NCBI GenBank assembly: GCA_038043025.1 | Contig: JBBTCW010000045.1 | Span: 1 to 40,156, forward strand | Length of the DNA: 40,156 bases | Direction: 5' to 3' | Source: O2-02-FULL-42-9 sp038043025 | GTDB taxonomy: Bacteria > Pseudomonadota > Gammaproteobacteria > UBA12402 | In this document: positions 6,979 through 14,342 of the stretch, piece after piece | How the letters are laid out: each line of letters opens with the position of its first letter | Position numbering within the stretch: the first letter of the stretch is position 1 | Made by a program: the position numbers and the translations under genes | Notes under the pieces: model-generated | What the model saw: the letters and a program-made list of their open reading frames with translations, nothing else | Told to the model about the DNA's origin: nothing | Database searches by the model: none

Positions 6979-7448
6979 TAATTCTCATTCCATAAATGTT
7001 TGGAGGATTGCGATAATAATTTTTCAGCATGTGAGATCGTTTGTTCACGCAAATGATCCGATGTCGTCGATTGATTTTCAAGTGACATGGAATGGGCTAC
7101 ACGCTCAATTTGCTGTTGTGCGACCTTGTACGCTTGTTTTTCTACAATATCGCGCACAGATTGCTTGGGCACAATCGCATAAACCAATTCCCCTCCCATT
7201 GCATTCGCCATCGATTGCAATGTACGCAAGGTTACCGCTTGTTTGGCTTCATCTTCTTCAATACGAACAATACGCGAAGGATGCATCCCTGCTCGTTTCG
7301 CCAACTGAGCCAACGTCATACCCAATGCTTTACGCCACAAACGAACCCACCCGCCTTTTGGCATACAACCGTCCCTCCCCTGAGTCCATGCGACTAAGGG
7401 CATTAGTTGTTCATCTAACTGTTTAATCAATAAGTTACGTCTGTTCAT
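6978..7448 (-). CDS. Helix-turn-helix protein, 'mobile mystery protein A' type
   Basis: This is a 156-residue DNA-binding protein and the likely regulator or antitoxin-like partner of the Fic protein downstream. The N-terminus has NLLIKQLDEQLMPL. A Cro/C1-type helix-turn-helix follows (about residues 35-75: WVRLWRKALGMTLAQLAKRA, then HPSRIVRIEEDEAKQAV, then LQSMANAMGGELVYAIVP). The C-terminal half is helical and polar. This two-gene arrangement recurs in mobile regions of proteobacteria. The AT-rich 96-bp gap upstream (7449-7544), shared with the end of the YhiN-like gene, should hold its promoter. The biochemical role of protein A has not been established to my knowledge. Confidence 0.85.
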   Translation of the reverse strand: MNRRNLLIKQLDEQLMPLVAWTQGRDGCMPKGGWVRLWRKALGMTLAQLAKRAGMHPSRIVRIEEDEAKQAVTLRTLQSMANAMGGELVYAIVPKQSVRDIVEKQAYKVAQQQIERVAHSMSLENQSTTSDHLREQTISHAEKLLSQSSKHLWNEN

Positions 7449-7544
7449 GGCTATTTTCCAATATATGTTTATATCTAAAATTATACAATTTAATTATATA
7501 TGTATATTAACTATTTTTCAAATAAAATATACAGCGGCCACTAT

Positions 7545-8732
7545 CTAAACCGCTCGTCCAGCCGCGACGCCCGAAGACCAAGCCCATTGGAGATTATATC
7601 CACCCAACTGACCTGTCACATCAACCACTTCACCAATAAAATACAACCCAGAGATTTTTCGTGATTCCAAGGTTTTGCTACTTAACTCATTTGTATCGAC
7701 CCCACCTAACGTGATTTCTGCTTTATTATAGCCTTCTGTGTCATGAGGCGTCATCACAAAATCAGTTAAAAAATCGACTAAGTCAAAAATCTCTTTATCA
7801 TTCATACGGCTCATCGGTATGTTTTTTATTTTTTCAGCATCGATGAAGCACGTCACTAAACGCTTCGCCAACTTTTCGCTTAATACTGTTTTAAGTTCTT
7901 GTTTGGGATTTTCAATGCGCTTAATCCGCAAAAATTCAGTCCAATTGAATTGTGGCAACAAATGAATATGGATCGCTTGTCCGGGCTTCCAATAAGATGA
8001 AATCTGTAATATAGCGGGACCACTCAGGCCTCGATGAGTAAAAAGAATTTCTTCCTCGAACGAAACTTTACCACAGCGCACCATCGCCTCACAAGAAATC
8101 CCCGATAGCGTTTTATAACGCGCCAAATCTTCGTTATCAAAAACAAACGGGACAAGTGCGGGTACCGTCTCTGTCACGGCTAAATTAAATTGCCGCGCTA
8201 TCTTATACCCAAAACCACTCGCCCCTATCTCGGGATAAGAAAGCCCTCCTGTGGCAATCACTAAACTTTCAGAAGTAAAAACGCCATCATTGGTTTTTAA
8301 GCTAAAGAATTCAGCGTGAGAAACCTCGAGAACTTTTGTATTAAGCTTGAATTCAACGTTATTTTTTTCACACTCCTCTCTTAACATCGCCACAATTTGT
8401 TTGGCTGAATCATCACAAAACTGTCGCCCTAAATTGCGCTCGTGAAATTTAATCTTATACGCTTTCATCATCGCTATAAATTTATGTTGATCAAATTGCG
8501 CAAGCGCCGATTTACAAAAATGCTGATTACCGGAAAGATAATGCGCCGCACTCACCTCGCTATTAGTAAAATTACAACGACCTCCGCCTGAAATAAGAAT
8601 TTTCTTTCCTGCTTTATCCGCATGATCAATCACTAATACGCGCCTGCCACGTTGACCCGCTTCCCGAGCACACATCAACCCAGAAGCGCCAGCCCCGACA
8701 ATAATCACGTCGTAATGTCTGTTATTTTCCAT
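7545..8732 (-). CDS. FAD-dependent oxidoreductase of the HI0933/YhiN family
   Basis: The N-terminal dinucleotide-binding motif DVIIVGAGASGLMCAREAGQRG and KAGKKILISGGGRCNFTN (each quoted in part as family signatures) are typical of HI0933/YhiN flavoproteins, as are SLVIATGGLSYPEIGASG, FTHRGLSGPAILQIS and the C-terminal GLYFIGEVVDVTGQLGGYN. The family is often annotated 'aminoacetone oxidase family'; its physiological substrate is unknown. The start at 8732 (ATG) is preferred over TTG at 8735. It overlaps the thiamine pyrophosphokinase gene by 11 nt and so is probably the third gene of the TPP-controlled operon, though a direct thiamine link is not shown. Confidence 0.93.
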   Translation of the reverse strand: MENNRHYDVIIVGAGASGLMCAREAGQRGRRVLVIDHADKAGKKILISGGGRCNFTNSEVSAAHYLSGNQHFCKSALAQFDQHKFIAMMKAYKIKFHERNLGRQFCDDSAKQIVAMLREECEKNNVEFKLNTKVLEVSHAEFFSLKTNDGVFTSESLVIATGGLSYPEIGASGFGYKIARQFNLAVTETVPALVPFVFDNEDLARYKTLSGISCEAMVRCGKVSFEEEILFTHRGLSGPAILQISSYWKPGQAIHIHLLPQFNWTEFLRIKRIENPKQELKTVLSEKLAKRLVTCFIDAEKIKNIPMSRMNDKEIFDLVDFLTDFVMTPHDTEGYNKAEITLGGVDTNELSSKTLESRKISGLYFIGEVVDVTGQLGGYNLQWAWSSGVAAGRAV

Positions 8733-9378
8733 CAATCGCCCCTAGAGAGTGAATAATCAGCGCTGATCCTTTAACAGACAAGCTAACCCTATCTTGCTCC
8801 ATTCGATTACAAACACTGCTATGCTTTTCATATGACAGCGTATAATCTTTCATATCATACTGCAATCCCCTCGTTGTCATGATGCATTGAGGCGCGCCAA
8901 GCGCAGCAAATCCATCGCCCTCATGACCTTCGTAAATTAAATCTTCATCGTGCATCGCAAAAACGACTTCTGTATTAGTATAAAGATAAATCTTACGCTT
9001 AGAATCATAATAGCGATTAAGCAGGCGAAGATTATGCAACGTATGATCTAATCGCAAACCAGTTGCTGCACAGATATACACAACACTTAACTTCAACTTA
9101 TCTAAAAATTGAATCCCTTTTTCTAAGTCTGTGAGATTCTGATCCGGTGCATCGATCACTTTCACGCCTTGATCCCTCGCTTCTTTTAAAAGCCCCGGAT
9201 CAATCGAATCAAAATCACCCATTAAATAATCAACGGGCAACCCCATTTGATATGCAAATTGATAAGCACCATCGAGCACCAAAAGGATTCTATTCTGTAT
9301 TAACGCCGCAAGCCTGCTGGCATCAAACTCTTCTCCATTAGCAAGAATCACCGCTTCATGAATTTTCTGCTGCCTCAT
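8722..9378 (-). CDS. thiN: Thiamine pyrophosphokinase
   Basis: This enzyme makes thiamine diphosphate from thiamine and ATP, the last step of thiamine salvage. Family features visible are AVILANGEEFD, LLVLDGAYQFAYQMGLPVDY, LMGDFDSID (metal and ATP site), APDQNLTDLEKGIQFL, and CAATGLRLDHTLHNLRLL. The C-terminal beta domain has GDGFAALGAPQCIMTTRGLQ. ATG at 9378 is chosen because GGAAAG lies just upstream and upstream residues are not family-like; ATG at 9390 is an alternative. The gene overlaps the PQ-loop gene by 23 nt and the YhiN-like gene by 11 nt, so the three are likely co-translated. With a TPP riboswitch in front, this forms a thiamine uptake-and-activation unit. Confidence 0.94.
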   Translation of the reverse strand: MRQQKIHEAVILANGEEFDASRLAALIQNRILLVLDGAYQFAYQMGLPVDYLMGDFDSIDPGLLKEARDQGVKVIDAPDQNLTDLEKGIQFLDKLKLSVVYICAATGLRLDHTLHNLRLLNRYYDSKRKIYLYTNTEVVFAMHDEDLIYEGHEGDGFAALGAPQCIMTTRGLQYDMKDYTLSYEKHSSVCNRMEQDRVSLSVKGSALIIHSLGAIDGK

Positions 9379-10006
9379 AACGCTTTCCATAATAATAGAT
9401 TTGAAATAATAACACTGCTTTAAAAAGAAAGCCCACCGAAGGTCCAAATAAGCTTGGCCAAGACCATTGTAATGTGTAGGCCGAGATAAGATCACACACG
9501 CCGAGAAACACCGTGAAAATCACGAACCACAGACTTAATCCTTCTGTCGATTGATTGAGATAATTTGTAACGATTTGCGGAACCAGATAAATTAAAAAAG
9601 CAATGTTAGAAACCATCCCAAAAAAATTATAAAACTCTCGCGAATGCCGCGTAGAATCAAGCGTATGAATTGAAAAAGCAAGCAAAGAAAATAGTGCAAT
9701 GCTCGCCATATAATATTGAAATTTATCCAATGATTTTCCAAGCTCATAATAACCAAATTGCCAATGCTGAATCGACAAGCTCAACAAACCAACAATGGTC
9801 ACCATACGATATTGCCATTCCATAGAGAAGCCAAAGCCATAGGTCAAGTCGGCGCTATAGCCTAAAAATAATAAACTATGCATCCAAAAGCTTAAGCCTT
9901 TCGTGCTTTTACGTTTGAAATTAAGCTTAAGCTGCGGCAACAACCAAATGATATAAATGAACGTGGAAAATGAGAGAGTGATCTCTCCGAGAGAATGCGG
10001 TGTCAT
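9356..10006 (-). CDS. PQ-loop repeat membrane protein, candidate thiamine transporter
   Basis: This is a 216-residue integral membrane protein with about seven hydrophobic segments and two PQ-loop motifs: LLPQLKLNFKRKSTKGLSFW near residue 23 and LVPQIVTNYLNQSTEGLSLW near residue 141. Such proteins are related to SWEET/semiSWEET and PnuC carriers, which move small solutes without ATP. The TPP riboswitch ends 3 bp before the start codon and contains the ribosome binding site, and thiN follows with overlap. This context strongly implies transport of thiamine or a precursor, with trapping by phosphorylation. The function is inferred from context; the fold assignment is secure. Confidence 0.87.
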   Translation of the reverse strand: MTPHSLGEITLSFSTFIYIIWLLPQLKLNFKRKSTKGLSFWMHSLLFLGYSADLTYGFGFSMEWQYRMVTIVGLLSLSIQHWQFGYYELGKSLDKFQYYMASIALFSLLAFSIHTLDSTRHSREFYNFFGMVSNIAFLIYLVPQIVTNYLNQSTEGLSLWFVIFTVFLGVCDLISAYTLQWSWPSLFGPSVGFLFKAVLLFQIYYYGKRYEAAENS

Positions 10007-10009
10007 ATT

Positions 10010-10094
10010 TACCTTCCTACGCTAGTATGATCTAGATTCAGGTTCAAAGGGTCAGGCAATGCCTTCTCAGCGCAAAAAAAGCGCTCCCCCGGTA
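10010..10094 (-). promoter_or_regulatory. TPP riboswitch (THI element)
   Basis: Read on the minus strand, the conserved parts occur in order: TACCGGGGG (P1 and P2 5' side), GCGC-T7-GCGC hairpin (P3), CTGAGAAGG, then ACCCTTTGAACCTGA, CTAGATCATACTAG (P5 hairpin) and CGTAGGAAGGTA (P2/P1 3' side). TACC and GGTA close P1. AGGAAGG in the last segment (10012-10018) is also the ribosome binding site of the PQ-loop gene (ATG at 10006). TPP binding should stabilise P1 and block translation initiation, the thiM-type mechanism. A short palindrome from a mobile element lies just upstream at 10098-10116. Confidence 0.95.
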
Positions 10095-10097
10095 TTC

Positions 10098-10116
10098 AGG
10101 GTCTGTCACAGACCCT
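10098..10116. repeat. 19-bp palindrome related to mobile-element ends
   Basis: AGGGTCTGTCACAGACCCT is a palindrome around one base and equals two ends of the 3137-3315 element joined. It lies in the 5' leader of the thiamine operon, 3 bp before the aptamer's P1 stem, and may fold as an extra hairpin there. Confidence 0.65.
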
Positions 10117-10221
10117 CAAAGCATACTAAATATTAATCAGACAAAAGTAAAGAGGTGCGAGCTTGCATTGAAATTTAACCCCCCTTGTTGTACGCTGTGA
10201 CACTTCACCAAAGGAATCACT

Positions 10222-12537
10222 ATGAAAAAGATATTGAAAATAACTGCCTATTTTATTAGCACGGTCATTGTACTGGGCATTATTTTAGCGGCTTCACTTT
10301 ATTTTTATTATCGGCCTACAGATCCTAAAACAATGACATTAGATGCACCTAATGGACAAGTCATCATTACGAGTGATTCGTTTGGCATACCACATATTCT
10401 CGCATTAAAAGATGATAACGATGCCTACTATGCACTGGGTTATATGCATGCGCGCGACCGTCTCTGGCAGATTGAATTACAACGACGCGCCACACAAGGC
10501 ACCTTAAGTGAAATCTTTGGAGCTACTACGTTAAAAGAAGATAAATTTTTACGCACATTAGGGTTTTATCGCGCGGCACAAACCGAGTGGCTTTCATTTA
10601 GCCCCCCATTGCAAGCGATGGTGAACAGCTATACGGCAGGCGTTAACGCTTACATCGACACGCATCGTTTGCCCATCGAATTTTTAGTGTTTAATTTTAA
10701 ACCCGCGCCCTGGACAAACATCGACAGTATCGCTTGGCAAAAAATAATGGCATGGAATTTACAATACAGTTGGCAACAAAAATTAACGAACTACCTCATT
10801 AAGCACACATTGGGCGAAGATCAAATTTCCGTTTTAAATCCGCCTTATCCTGATTCTGCCCCCACGATTTTATCGCTGCAAGATTTACAGCAATCACAAT
10901 TGCCGCAAACAACATCTGCAGATAACTTAGTGCAAAGCGATCAAAATAGTACTCTCTCAACTTTTCAAAATATTATTGAAACCGATCAACAGCTGCGCAC
11001 ATTGCTCGGTCTAAAAGATGCCCCCGGAAAAGGTTCAAACAGTTGGGTATTTTCCGGTAAATTAACCAAAACCGGCAAACCGATTTTAGCCAATGATCCG
11101 CATTTATCACTCTCCGCACCTTCCGTATGGTATTTAGCGGAATTACAAGGTCCCGGTTTGCATGTCATTGGCGCGACGCTCCCCGGCGTCCCAGCGGTCG
11201 TCATTGGTCATAACGATCATATCGCATGGGGCGTGACCGACGTCAATCCAAATGCACAAGATCTTTATATAGAACCTCAAAACGCGACATTCAATATCAT
11301 TCATGACACCATAAAAATAAAAGGACAAAAATCCGTATCCTTGGATATTAAAATTAGCCCCGAGGGTCCCATCATCAGCAATATCAATGACACAAAAAAA
11401 ATCGGCCCAAACATTGCATTAAAAAGCACGTCACTCATGCCAAACGATACCAGTACAGAAGCGTTTATGCTGATCGACTATGCGCAAAATTGGCAAGATT
11501 TTAGAAAGGCATTAAGCCTCTTTGTCACGCCCACACAAAATTTTGTGTATGCCGATACAGATGGCAACATTGGTTATCAAATGGCAGGCCACATTCCAAT
11601 TCGAAGTGGCTGGACCGGTGTTTTACCCGTGAAAGCCGACGGCGAACATCAATGGGATGGATTCATTCCATTTGATCAACTCCCTTATGTATACAACCCT
11701 CAAAAAGGATTTATTGTCACCGCAAACAATAAAGTCGCCCCGGATAATTATCTTTATCCGATCGCGCTCCAATGGTTTAAGCCGCCTTATCGCGCCGAAC
11801 GCATTGCCGATTTAATTGCAACGTTGAAAAATAATATCACGATGCAAGATATGCAAAATATGCAACAAGATGTTCAAGATTATTTTTGGCGCGATTTAAA
11901 AACTACCTTGATTGCAACAAAACCTTTAAATAGCGCAAGCAAAGAAGCCTTGCAACAATTACAAAATTGGAATGGCGACATGAGTTTAAACAGTACGGCC
12001 GCTACTATTTTTTCTGCTTGGACAAATGAATTACGTTTGCTAGTACCTGAGCCGATTCGCACTGCAAAACCAGTATTTGATCCATTATTTATTGTTGCGC
12101 AATTAAAAAATAACGGCGCTTATTGCAAAACCAGCATGCATATAGAATGCTCCGAAGTACTCAGCCAAACGCTGGCCGATGCCATTAAAAAATTACAGAA
12201 ACAATTTGGCGACCAAATGCAAAATTGGCAATGGCAAAACGTCCATCACGCCATCTTTAAAAACTTAGGAATTGGCTCATCAAAAGCCTTAGGTTGGCTG
12301 GTCAATCGCAGCATCGCAACACCCGGCGGGCGATATACAATCGATGTCGCTTCTTTTCCAGGCGATAGTTTAGATCAAACCGAAGGGGCATCCTATCGGG
12401 AAATCATTGATTTGGGTGATTTGAATAACAGCGTTTATATTCAAACATTAGGACAATCCGGCAATCCGTTTAGCCGACACTACGATGATCAAATGAAGTT
12501 ATGGCGAGACGGAAAATATTTGCCGATGAAAAATTAA
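10222..12537 (+). CDS. Penicillin acylase family N-terminal nucleophile hydrolase
   Basis: This family makes a precursor that cuts itself into alpha and beta chains and hydrolyses amide bonds (penicillins, acyl-homoserine lactones or other N-acyl compounds). Residues 1-30 form a signal anchor (KITAYFISTVIVLGIILAAS), so the enzyme is exported. The alpha part has DSFGIPHILA and YMHARDRLWQIELQRR. The processing site is GKG-SNSWVFSG, making Ser272 the beta-chain nucleophile. GKPILANDPHL, PGVPAVVIGHNDHIAWGVT and the C-terminal ASYREIIDLGD and GQSGNPFSRHYDDQ are also present. The 771-residue length is normal. A ribosome binding site AAGGAAT precedes the ATG. Substrate cannot be inferred; an acyl-homoserine lactone acylase is one possibility. 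Confidence 0.93.
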   Translation: MKKILKITAYFISTVIVLGIILAASLYFYYRPTDPKTMTLDAPNGQVIITSDSFGIPHILALKDDNDAYYALGYMHARDRLWQIELQRRATQGTLSEIFGATTLKEDKFLRTLGFYRAAQTEWLSFSPPLQAMVNSYTAGVNAYIDTHRLPIEFLVFNFKPAPWTNIDSIAWQKIMAWNLQYSWQQKLTNYLIKHTLGEDQISVLNPPYPDSAPTILSLQDLQQSQLPQTTSADNLVQSDQNSTLSTFQNIIETDQQLRTLLGLKDAPGKGSNSWVFSGKLTKTGKPILANDPHLSLSAPSVWYLAELQGPGLHVIGATLPGVPAVVIGHNDHIAWGVTDVNPNAQDLYIEPQNATFNIIHDTIKIKGQKSVSLDIKISPEGPIISNINDTKKIGPNIALKSTSLMPNDTSTEAFMLIDYAQNWQDFRKALSLFVTPTQNFVYADTDGNIGYQMAGHIPIRSGWTGVLPVKADGEHQWDGFIPFDQLPYVYNPQKGFIVTANNKVAPDNYLYPIALQWFKPPYRAERIADLIATLKNNITMQDMQNMQQDVQDYFWRDLKTTLIATKPLNSASKEALQQLQNWNGDMSLNSTAATIFSAWTNELRLLVPEPIRTAKPVFDPLFIVAQLKNNGAYCKTSMHIECSEVLSQTLADAIKKLQKQFGDQMQNWQWQNVHHAIFKNLGIGSSKALGWLVNRSIATPGGRYTIDVASFPGDSLDQTEGASYREIIDLGDLNNSVYIQTLGQSGNPFSRHYDDQMKLWRDGKYLPMKN

Positions 12538-12579
12538 AGATCTACACTAATTATTATTAATAGATAAGGATATCATGAT

Positions 12580-13572
12580 ATGAAAAAGCGGCTCTTACAA
12601 GAATTGGATGACTTACTACAGAGCGTAGAGTTTACACACAACGCCTTTCAACATGTTTTCCAACATGCCGGCAGTGGCATGACGCTCACCGATGAAAACG
12701 GTACTATTCTTGAGGTGAACCCAGCATTTTCCGCCGTCACCGGCTATACACACAATGAGGCGATAGGCAAAAATCCTAATATTTTGCGTTCGTTTTACCA
12801 CGACAATAAATTTTATGATGATCTATGGGAAAAAATAAAAACTATCGGCTATTTCGAATCTAAAATTTGGAATCGCCGCAAAACCGGCGAAGCCTATCCC
12901 GAAATTTTAACCATACAACGCATCATCAATCCCAAAACAAACACAACATACTACTTGGCTGTGTTTTCGGAATTGCATACACTGGGTAGCAACATCGAAG
13001 CCATCGACCTATCTTATTACGACGCGCTCACTCAAATCGCCAATCGAACCCTTTTACAAGAACATTTAAAAGATACCACGTGCAACATTCAACGCGCCAC
13101 CGCTAAAAAAGAAAATTCTCATTTTGGCACATACAAACTGATTTTATTTTTTTTAGACATTAATAAATTCAAAATGGTTAATGACATCTATGGACATTTC
13201 ATCGGGGATAAAGTCTTGATCGAATTTGTAACTCGCTTAAAAAAATTATTGCGCCAAACAGATTTAATTGCGCGTTGCGGCGGTGATGAGTTTGTTATTG
13301 CGAGCTTGGTTTCTGAACCAAAAAAAGATGCGAGCACTCTATGCGCACGCATTCATAAAACATTAGAAAAAACCTGTCATATCAATGGAAAAAAGATTCA
13401 TATCGACACCAGTATCGGCATCAGCGAATTCGGCAAAGACAGCAGCAATATTGAAGAATTATTAAACGATGCCGATAAAGCTATGTATTTCTCCAAAAAA
13501 CACAACAAACCCTGTATGTTTTATAGTGATCTCAGCGAAACCGAAAAACGATATAATCCTTATGGTAAATAA
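12580..13572 (+). CDS. PAS-GGDEF diguanylate cyclase
   Basis: It makes cyclic di-GMP from two GTP. Residues about 20-130 form a PAS domain (NAFQHVFQHAGSGMTLTDEN, EVNPAFSAVTGYTHNEAIGK). A GGDEF domain follows from about residue 145: YYDALTQIANRTLLQEHL, LILFFLDINKFKMVNDIYGH, and an intact GGDEF motif at 234-238. The RxxD product-inhibition site is also intact (Arg225-Asp228, five residues before GGDEF), so feedback inhibition is expected. There is no transmembrane segment or EAL domain. It lies 42 bp after the acylase gene, possibly in one operon, and its last 13 bp overlap the convergent acid phosphatase gene. The PAS ligand is unknown. Confidence 0.94.
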   Translation: MKKRLLQELDDLLQSVEFTHNAFQHVFQHAGSGMTLTDENGTILEVNPAFSAVTGYTHNEAIGKNPNILRSFYHDNKFYDDLWEKIKTIGYFESKIWNRRKTGEAYPEILTIQRIINPKTNTTYYLAVFSELHTLGSNIEAIDLSYYDALTQIANRTLLQEHLKDTTCNIQRATAKKENSHFGTYKLILFFLDINKFKMVNDIYGHFIGDKVLIEFVTRLKKLLRQTDLIARCGGDEFVIASLVSEPKKDASTLCARIHKTLEKTCHINGKKIHIDTSIGISEFGKDSSNIEELLNDADKAMYFSKKHNKPCMFYSDLSETEKRYNPYGK

Positions 13573-14219
13573 TAAAACGGATTCGGTAACTTAACATCTT
13601 GATCTGCGTATCCACCCAACAAATCAGAATACTGATCGCCGATGTTTAAAACAATATCATAACCTGCTTGCGTGATTTTTTTGCGCATCGCTGTTTTATA
13701 CGGCACGATAGAATGCGGTTTTGTAACGGGATTCGCCGGAGACATATACAAATATGCCCAGTTTTTGTAACCATCATTTTTCAAGTTCTGCTCGGTAATT
13801 TTTCGAAGCGTTTCAGGACGCCCGGTGACAATAAACGTAGCAACATGATTTTTTTGCGCAAACTGATATAATTCGAGCGTCGGCTTGATCACCGATGATT
13901 TTCCGCCTTGTAATATTTTCATCACATAAGCAGCCGGCTCACCAAAATCATTGCTTTGCATTGCTTGAACGCTGCTGATCATCGTTTCATCCGCATCAAA
14001 CACAACCGCTAGCTTTTTATTTTGATGATTGCTTTGAATACGCTCCGACAAATAAAGTTTAGCGGGCTGAATTGCATCGGCAATATCTTGCATATACTGA
14101 CCAGACGTGCAATACGCATTCAGTTGTTTTTTTAACAATCCTAAATTGGTCGGTGGTGGTTCTGCGCAAACCATAAAAGAGATAGAAAATATTCCTAAAC
14201 CCAATAGCATTTTTCGCAT
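13560..14219 (-). CDS. Secreted HAD-superfamily acid phosphatase (class B / e(P4)-like)
   Basis: A signal peptide (RKMLLGLGIFSISFMVCA) is followed by a HAD domain: KKLAVVFDADETMISS, where Asp75 is the likely nucleophile and Asp77 the acid/base, FIVTGRPETLRKITEQNL (motif II), a Lys/Tyr-rich stretch VPYKTAMRKKI (motif III) and NIGDQYSDLLGG (motif IV). It should hydrolyse phosphomonoesters in the periplasm. A Cys near the cleavage site (VCAEP) does not make a good lipobox, so signal peptidase I processing is more likely. Several in-frame ATGs occur (14219, 14222, 14225, 14234); 14219 best fits the GGGGG ribosome binding site. It overlaps the convergent diguanylate cyclase gene by 13 bp. Confidence 0.88.
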   Translation of the reverse strand: MRKMLLGLGIFSISFMVCAEPPPTNLGLLKKQLNAYCTSGQYMQDIADAIQPAKLYLSERIQSNHQNKKLAVVFDADETMISSVQAMQSNDFGEPAAYVMKILQGGKSSVIKPTLELYQFAQKNHVATFIVTGRPETLRKITEQNLKNDGYKNWAYLYMSPANPVTKPHSIVPYKTAMRKKITQAGYDIVLNIGDQYSDLLGGYADQDVKLPNPFYYLP

Positions 14220-14300
14220 CATCATGACCCCCATTAACTGAGAACAGGAGGAATTTTAACATGATTTTTGATTCCGAGTAAAGATTAACCCTGGTTTTTT

Positions 14301-14320
14301 TAGCCCAACCTACCGCGTTT
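14301..14320 (-). repeat. GTAGGTTGG-type dispersed repeat, short copy
   Basis: TAGCCCAACCTACCGCGTTT matches the core of the repeats at 24358, 25077, 25746 and 39480. It lies just beyond the 3' end of the serine hydrolase gene, in the same orientation as the other gene-end copies. Confidence 0.6.
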
Positions 14321-14342
14321 ATGTTTATTTATTTGTTACCCT

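Noticed and set aside
6692..7426. A 244-codon plus-strand frame opposite the Fic/HTH pair
   Set aside because: Its translation is rich in Cys/His/Ser without domain pattern, whereas the minus strand encodes two recognised families.
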